From: Nitrospirota bacterium
GTDB taxonomy: Bacteria > Nitrospirota_A > Leptospirillia > Leptospirillales > Leptospirillaceae
Direction: 5' to 3'
NCBI GenBank assembly: GCA_021844275.1
Contig: JAKBTR010000087.1
Span: 1 to 10,602, forward strand
Length of the DNA stretch: 10,602 bases
Shown one piece after another: positions 6,760-10,602 of this stretch (positions are counted from its first letter, which is position 1; each line of letters starts with the position of its first letter). A program made the position numbers and the translations under genes. The notes under the pieces are model-generated. The model did no database searches. It saw only the letters and a list, made by a program, of their open reading frames with translations, and was not told the DNA's origin.

Positions 6760-6934
6760 CCCGTTCCTGCAATCGATCCTCGTTTGTCCCAAGTGCAAGG
6801 GAGACCTGGCAATGGTGGAGGAGCCCGAAGGGCTGGCCTGTCCGGCCTGCCAGCTTCTTTACCCGATCCGGGAGGATATTCCGGTCATGCTGGTGGAGGA
6901 GGCTCTGCCATACCCGTCCGTAGACGCGCGCTGA
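6749..6934 (+). CDS. Trm112-family (YcaR/UPF0434-like) small zinc-ribbon protein
   Basis: The 61-residue protein has two cysteine pairs, C13-P-K-C16 and C31-P-A-C34, followed by LLYPIREDIPVMLVEEA. This is the standard bacterial Trm112/YcaR pattern (CPxCKGxL, then YPIRxxIPVML). The length matches the family, which is about 60 residues. Eukaryotic and archaeal Trm112 proteins are zinc-binding activators of methyltransferases; the bacterial role is poorly defined. In E. coli the homologue ycaR lies between lpxK and kdsB, so a link to LPS genes has been seen before. Here it overlaps the end of gmhB by 11 bases and is followed 22 bases later by a GT9 gene. No methyltransferase gene is visible in the window as an obvious partner. 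Confidence 0.88.
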   Translation: MSLDPFLQSILVCPKCKGDLAMVEEPEGLACPACQLLYPIREDIPVMLVEEALPYPSVDAR

Positions 6935-6956
6935 GGCCGGGGGTGCGATCGGGGTC

Positions 6957-7991
6957 GTGAAGAAAGTTCTCTTTGTCGGACTTCGGGCCTTGGGGGACAT
7001 GGTGCTGACTCTCCCTGTCCTTCGTGCCGTCCGGGACTCATGCCCGGAATCGCAAACGGACTTTGTCGTGGAGTCTTCCCTGGCAGATCTTTTTCGGGAA
7101 GAGCCGCTCGTCCGGCGCGTGATTCCTCTTCCCCGTTCCAATGCTTTTTCTTCCCGAACGGAATACTTCCGGGCCTACGCCGACTTTCTGCTCACTCTTC
7201 GCCGGGAACGTTATGACGTCGTGTTCGATCTTTTTTCCCGCGGCCCCCGTTCCCGGACGATCGTCTGGTTTTCCGGGGCAACTCGCCGGGTGGGGATCGC
7301 CGATCATACGACATGGCTCGACCGATGGATCTATACGGACAGGGTCCGCTTTCCCAATGTTCTGACGCAAATGTATGACCAGATCCTCCATCTGACGGGT
7401 CGAGTGGGTTATCTCACGGATTTCCCCCAGCCCAGGATGGCCGTGGACGAAGAAAACATCCGGAAAGCGCTCGCCCTGACCGGAAAATCGGAAGACGAAA
7501 ACAATGGATACCTGGTCGTGTTTCCGGGGTCGGGGCAGAAAAACAAGAACTGGCCGGTGGAAAACTGGGAAAAACTGATCCGGTCCATTCGAAAGGCCGG
7601 GATTCCTGTCGTTGTGTTGGGTGGGCCTCAGGATCGGGAGCCCTTCGAAAATCTGAAGAGGTCCTTCGGAAAGGAGGAAGACGGTGTCCGCTGGTTTTTG
7701 CAATCCGACCTGTCGGTCCTGAAAGGGATTCTGTCGTTGTCCCGGGGGGCGGTGGGAAACGATTCCGGTCCATTGCACATGGCCCAGGCTTTGGGTAAGA
7801 AGGTTGTGGTCCTGTTCGGTCCGGGCGACCATGTTTCCTATCGTCCATTTTTGGGTTCTTTCGTGCGTTCGGGACTTTTTTGCTCCCCATGCCAGTCCTT
7901 TGTCTCCTGGTGTCCGGACAATCAGTGCATGAAAATCATTCCGGTCGAAAAAGTCCTCGAAACAATGGCCCAGGAAGGGCTGCTTGCCTGA
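6957..7991 (+). CDS. Glycosyltransferase family 9, ADP-heptose:LPS heptosyltransferase-like
   Basis: The protein has 344 residues. VLFVGLRALGDMVLTLPVL holds the family's Gly-Asp (Asp14). The N-terminal acceptor domain has YDVVFDLFSRGPRSRTI in place of the WaaC D-A-Q-G-L motif, so its acceptor probably differs from those of the two upstream WaaC-like enzymes. The donor domain has FPGSGQKNKNWP, GNDSGPLHMAQALG (Asp269) and VVLFGPGDH; the last differs from the usual FGPTDP. A C-x2-C-x6-C-x4-C cluster lies at 7881-7928. GTG 6957 is chosen because the conserved strand starts two codons later. Its ribosome binding site is poor (GGGG at 6951-6954, only 2 bases away), so translation may depend on coupling from the Trm112-like gene. 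The stop overlaps the next ATG by one base. Confidence 0.88.
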   Translation: MKKVLFVGLRALGDMVLTLPVLRAVRDSCPESQTDFVVESSLADLFREEPLVRRVIPLPRSNAFSSRTEYFRAYADFLLTLRRERYDVVFDLFSRGPRSRTIVWFSGATRRVGIADHTTWLDRWIYTDRVRFPNVLTQMYDQILHLTGRVGYLTDFPQPRMAVDEENIRKALALTGKSEDENNGYLVVFPGSGQKNKNWPVENWEKLIRSIRKAGIPVVVLGGPQDREPFENLKRSFGKEEDGVRWFLQSDLSVLKGILSLSRGAVGNDSGPLHMAQALGKKVVVLFGPGDHVSYRPFLGSFVRSGLFCSPCQSFVSWCPDNQCMKIIPVEKVLETMAQEGLLA

Positions 7992-9067
7992 TGGGACCCA
8001 CGCCAGTGTCTTCTCCCAGAATCGGTATTTACCGGACCCGTTATCTCGGGGATCTGGTCCTCTTTGTTCCTGTCCTCCATAAACTTCTGGAACAGACCAA
8101 GCCTGAAAATCTTTTCATCGTTGTGAATGAGGGAACGGAATTTCCACTGAAACAGTTGGGCGTTCCTTTTTTCCCTTTTGATCGGGGAACGTTCTTCCGT
8201 AAGATGCGCAGTTTGGAAAAACTGAAAAGTATCTTGAGAAAACAGTTTTTCGACTTCTGGATCGACATGACGCTCTCGGACAGGTCCCGGCATGTGGCGC
8301 GCAGCGTCCGGGCAAATGTCCGGGCAGCCTGCGGAAATCCGCAAGACCGTCGGGAGAGAGAGCCCTATGACTTCTTTGTCCCGGTCGACTACAACCGGGG
8401 GCCCGGTCATGTCGTCGATTTGTGGGAACAGGTCTTTCGGGAGGCAGGACTCCTTCTGCCCGTCGGGGAAAAGGACGCAAGCATCCCCGTCGATCCCGAA
8501 GCCCTCGTGTCCGTCGAAGGCTTTCTGGTCGAGAAAAAGTTGTCCGGCCGACCGTTGCTGGCCATTCATCCCGGTGGGCGACACTGGTTCAAGAGATGGC
8601 CGCCGGACCGGTTCGGACGCCTGGCCCTCTGGTGGCATCAGGCGAAAGGAGGGGCGGTAATCCTGGTGTCGACTCCACAGGAAAACACACTGGCCGACTC
8701 TGTTCGTTCGTCTGTTCCACCGGAAGTGAAAGTTTCTTCTTTCCGGGGGACCGTTCCCGAATTGCACGCGCTCTTTTCCAGGGCGGATCTTTTTGTGGGA
8801 AACGACAGTGGGCCTCTCCATCTGGCCAGGTCCGCGGGAGCTCCGGTCCTGGGCCTGTTCGGGTCCACCCTTCCTTCTGTCTGGGGCCCCTTGAAGGGGC
8901 CGGCCACACGGATGCTTTACCATCCGATGCCCTGTTCACCCTGCGACCATACCGGATGTACCATGGGAGAGGGCAACTGTCTCCGGCAGATTACCGTGGA
9001 AGAGTCCATCGACCTGATCCGGAACATGGACCGGGATGGATCCTTGAGGAGAAAGGAGCGTGTGTGA
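7991..9067 (+). CDS. Glycosyltransferase family 9, divergent heptosyltransferase-like
   Basis: The protein has 358 residues. The N-terminus IGIYRTRYLGDLVLFVPVL carries Gly-Asp (Asp21). The acceptor domain (FWIDMTLSDRSRHVARSVRA) resembles none of the other four copies closely. The donor domain is canonical: HPGGRHWFKRWPPDRF, FVGNDSGPLHLARSAG (Asp272) and LFGSTLPSVWGP. A C-x2-C-x4-C-x6-C cluster lies at 8933-8980. The ATG at 7991 forms a TGATG overlap with the upstream stop, with AGGAAGG at 7972-7978. An in-frame start at 7880 would add 37 residues inside the upstream gene and is unlikely. The F-K-R-W-P loop recalls heptosyltransferase III (WaaQ) types, but that is only a suggestion. The stop overlaps the deacetylase GTG by four bases. 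Confidence 0.87.
   Translation: MGPTPVSSPRIGIYRTRYLGDLVLFVPVLHKLLEQTKPENLFIVVNEGTEFPLKQLGVPFFPFDRGTFFRKMRSLEKLKSILRKQFFDFWIDMTLSDRSRHVARSVRANVRAACGNPQDRREREPYDFFVPVDYNRGPGHVVDLWEQVFREAGLLLPVGEKDASIPVDPEALVSVEGFLVEKKLSGRPLLAIHPGGRHWFKRWPPDRFGRLALWWHQAKGGAVILVSTPQENTLADSVRSSVPPEVKVSSFRGTVPELHALFSRADLFVGNDSGPLHLARSAGAPVLGLFGSTLPSVWGPLKGPATRMLYHPMPCSPCDHTGCTMGEGNCLRQITVEESIDLIRNMDRDGSLRRKERV
9052..9058 (+). promoter_or_regulatory. Ribosome binding site deciding the deacetylase GTG start
   Basis: AAAGGAG with a 5-base spacer precedes GTG 9064. It rules in a GTG start that overlaps the upstream TGA, and it rules out the much longer open frame from 8422, which only shadows the GT9 gene. Confidence 0.7.
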
Positions 9068-9789
9068 TCCGACTTGACGATGGCCGGGCCATTCCTTCCA
9101 TCCTTTATTATCATCGTGTTGCCCCGGACGTCCTTCCCCCGGTGGGTGTCACGCCGGAGATCTTCCGTGCCCAGATGCTGTTTCTGAAGTCTAACGGGCT
9201 CCGGGGGATTACCCTTGACGAAGGTTTGAAGGGGGACTGTTCCTCAAAAAAGTCCTGCATTCTGACTTTCGATGACGGATACCTGGACAATTTCGAACAT
9301 GCGGTTCCCATTCTCGAAGAAATGGGCTTTCGGGCGACGATTTTTTGCGTATCGGACCGCCTGGGAACATTGACCGACTGGTCCGACGACCCTCTCTGGA
9401 AGGGCATTCCCCTGATGGCGAAGGAAGAGGTGAGGGAACTGGCATTCCGTGGCTTCGAGATTGGTTCCCATACGCGCACACACTGCGATCTTGGAAGACT
9501 GAGCGATGCGGATCCCCTGCAAGCACGCCGGGAAATTTTCGACAGCCGGACAGAACTCGAAGATCTTCTCGGCGTTCCCGTCACGTCGTTTTGCTATCCC
9601 TACGGGGGATGGACGGAGACGGCTGTCCAATGGGTCCGGGAAGCCGGATATCTCCAGGCCCGGTCGATATGTCATGCCCGATGGGGAAAAACGTACGATC
9701 CGTTTCTTCTTCCCTGCCGTCCGATTTCCGGAAAGATGCCGTTCTGGCGTTTTGCATGGTATGCCCGTTTGTGGAGCCTGGGGCTCTAG
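9064..9789 (+). CDS. Polysaccharide deacetylase (CE4 / NodB-homology domain)
   Basis: This metal-dependent carbohydrate esterase of 241 residues is predicted to remove N-acetyl groups from a hexosamine. The NodB motifs are complete: ILYYHRV near the start (residues 13-19), motif 1 T68-F-D70-D71-G, motif 2 S135-H136-T-R-T-H140 giving the metal triad Asp71, His136 and His140, and motif 3 C177-Y-P-Y-G-G-W. No signal peptide or membrane segment is visible, so it should act in the cytoplasm, unlike peptidoglycan deacetylases such as PgdA. It overlaps the GT9 stop by four bases and precedes a GT4 gene by 18. This suits a role in trimming a core GlcNAc to GlcN, a hypothesis from context. The substrate could instead be another surface glycan. 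Confidence 0.9.
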   Translation: MIRLDDGRAIPSILYYHRVAPDVLPPVGVTPEIFRAQMLFLKSNGLRGITLDEGLKGDCSSKKSCILTFDDGYLDNFEHAVPILEEMGFRATIFCVSDRLGTLTDWSDDPLWKGIPLMAKEEVRELAFRGFEIGSHTRTHCDLGRLSDADPLQARREIFDSRTELEDLLGVPVTSFCYPYGGWTETAVQWVREAGYLQARSICHARWGKTYDPFLLPCRPISGKMPFWRFAWYARLWSLGL

Positions 9790-9807
9790 AACACGCGGAG
9801 AAAGAGT

Positions 9808-10602
9808 GTGAACATTTTTCATCTGGATTGCACGACGGGGTTCGGGGGACAGGAAAGCGACCATATTTCGGAAGCCAGGGGGTTTCTGGAAGCGGGACAT
9901 CGCTATATTCTCGGAAGCCGGGAGGGAACTCCTTTCGACAGAAAGGCCAGACAGGAGGTTCCGACCGTTTCCATGCCGTTGTCGGGCAACGCGGATTTGC
10001 GGTCCATTCGAAAAATCCGTCAGGTCCTCCAGAAGGAAAAAATCGATGTTCTGGTGACGACGAGCTATATCGACAGCTGGCTGGGGCCCGTTGCGGCTTA
10101 TTCGCTGGGGAAGTCCCGCCCGTTGGTGGTTCGGCAAAGGCATATCTTCAATCCTCCCAGAAATCTTTTTCCCTACCGGAAGATGTGCGATCGTCTGGTG
10201 GTGGTCAGCGATGCGCTCCGATTGTTCTTTATCGAGCAGAGGCTCCCGTTCTGGCATGTGACGACCATCCACCGGGGCATTCCGAACGTCGACACAGTGC
10301 CGACAGGGCCAATGGATAAGAAGAACCTGACGCCGGAGAGGTTTGGAATATCCGGAGGACGGATGATCCTGCAGGTCGGGATTTTTCAGAGGGACAAAGG
10401 ACAACTCCTGGCCCTGGATGTATTTTCGAAACTTGTTCGAAAACGGGACGATCTGTCCCTGATTTTTCTGGGAGACGGGCCTCTTCTTCCCGAAGTCCGG
10501 GCGAGGGCCGACCGGATGTTCACCCCCGATGTTCGCCGGAGAATCGTATTTGCCGGTTATTGCGATCCCCGTCCGTATTTCCAGCACGCTGCCGTTGTCA
10601 TT
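9808..10602 (+). CDS. Glycosyltransferase family 4 (GT-B), N-terminal part, runs off the window
   Basis: The frame is open for 265 codons to the last base with no stop, so the C-terminus (including the E-x7-E region) is missing. The N-terminus VNIFHLDCTTGFGGQESDHI has the G-G-x-E loop (residues 13-16) of GT4 acceptor domains. RPLVVRQRHIFNPPR and DRLVVVSDALR follow, the latter the common V-x-V-S motif before the domain linker. The donor domain begins with ILQVGIFQRDKGQ (Gly191), LIFLGDGPLLPEV and VFAGYCDPRPYF. GTG 9808 has GGAG at 9797-9800, 7 bases upstream. Retaining GT4 enzymes use nucleotide sugars such as UDP-GlcNAc, UDP-Glc or GDP-Man; which one cannot be told. It follows the deacetylase by 18 bases and is probably in the same operon. 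Confidence 0.87.
   Translation, partial: MNIFHLDCTTGFGGQESDHISEARGFLEAGHRYILGSREGTPFDRKARQEVPTVSMPLSGNADLRSIRKIRQVLQKEKIDVLVTTSYIDSWLGPVAAYSLGKSRPLVVRQRHIFNPPRNLFPYRKMCDRLVVVSDALRLFFIEQRLPFWHVTTIHRGIPNVDTVPTGPMDKKNLTPERFGISGGRMILQVGIFQRDKGQLLALDVFSKLVRKRDDLSLIFLGDGPLLPEVRARADRMFTPDVRRRIVFAGYCDPRPYFQHAAVVI

Noticed and set aside
7880..7990. Upstream start for the GT9 gene at 7991
   Set aside because: It would add 37 Ser/Arg-rich residues coded inside the previous gene. The ATG at 7991 overlaps the upstream stop and has AGGAAGG ahead of it.
7922..8923. Antisense open frame of 333 codons
   Set aside because: It is opposite a GT9 gene with full donor-site motifs, and its translation looks like reverse-strand noise.
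8422..9789. 455-residue form of the deacetylase
   Set aside because: The first 214 residues are an out-of-frame shadow of the GT9 gene. The AAAGGAG before GTG 9064 and the family length fix the shorter form.
9244..10587. Antisense open frame of 447 codons
   Set aside because: It lies opposite the deacetylase and the GT4 gene, both with complete family motifs. Its translation shows no recognisable domain, and long antisense frames are expected where the sense codons are GC-rich.
1..10602. CRISPR arrays, tRNAs, rRNAs, insertion sequences
   Set aside because: No regularly spaced repeats, cloverleaf-like sequence, transposase motif or terminal inverted repeats were seen on reading through the window.

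Overview
The window reads as part of a lipopolysaccharide (LPS) core-oligosaccharide cluster of a Gram-negative bacterium, with every supported gene on the + strand. It holds five glycosyltransferase family 9 (heptosyltransferase-type) genes, a heptose-bisphosphate phosphatase (gmhB), three family 2 glycosyltransferases (one partial), a Trm112-like small protein, a polysaccharide deacetylase and the start of a family 4 glycosyltransferase. Base composition by eye is mid-50s % GC over most of the window. Together with the gene content this would fit an acidophilic Nitrospirota such as Leptospirillum, but that assignment is a guess from general resemblance and is not shown by any marker gene here.

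Layout. (1) Positions 1-352 are the C-terminal membrane part of a polyprenyl-phosphate (GtrB/DPM1-like) family 2 glycosyltransferase whose start lies left of the window. (2) Positions 353-696 are AT-rich and have no convincing intact gene; they may hold a badly decayed gene, a 12-bp direct repeat and a possible promoter. (3) Positions 697-2962 hold two overlapping WaaC-like GT9 genes. (4) Positions 3052-5048 hold two soluble GT2 glycosyltransferases with non-ATG starts. (5) Positions 5060-9067 run waaF-like GT9, gmhB, Trm112-like protein, GT9, GT9, with overlaps or very short gaps. (6) Positions 9064-10602 hold a CE4 polysaccharide deacetylase followed 18 bp later by a GT4 gene that leaves the window open at its 3' end.

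How the genes fit together. GmhB makes D-glycero-D-manno-heptose 1-phosphate on the way to ADP-heptose. The GT9 enzymes would transfer heptose (or a related sugar) from an ADP-sugar to the growing core on the cytoplasmic face of the inner membrane, with WaaC-like then WaaF-like steps first. The GT2 and GT4 enzymes would add other sugars, and the deacetylase could turn an N-acetylhexosamine into a free amine. Genes 5060-10602 look like one translationally coupled operon.

The most notable signals are a C-terminal four-cysteine cluster kept in all five otherwise divergent GT9 enzymes, the unusual number of GT9 paralogues, and the deacetylase/GT4 pair. I see no CRISPR array, tRNA, rRNA, insertion sequence or clear rho-independent terminator.
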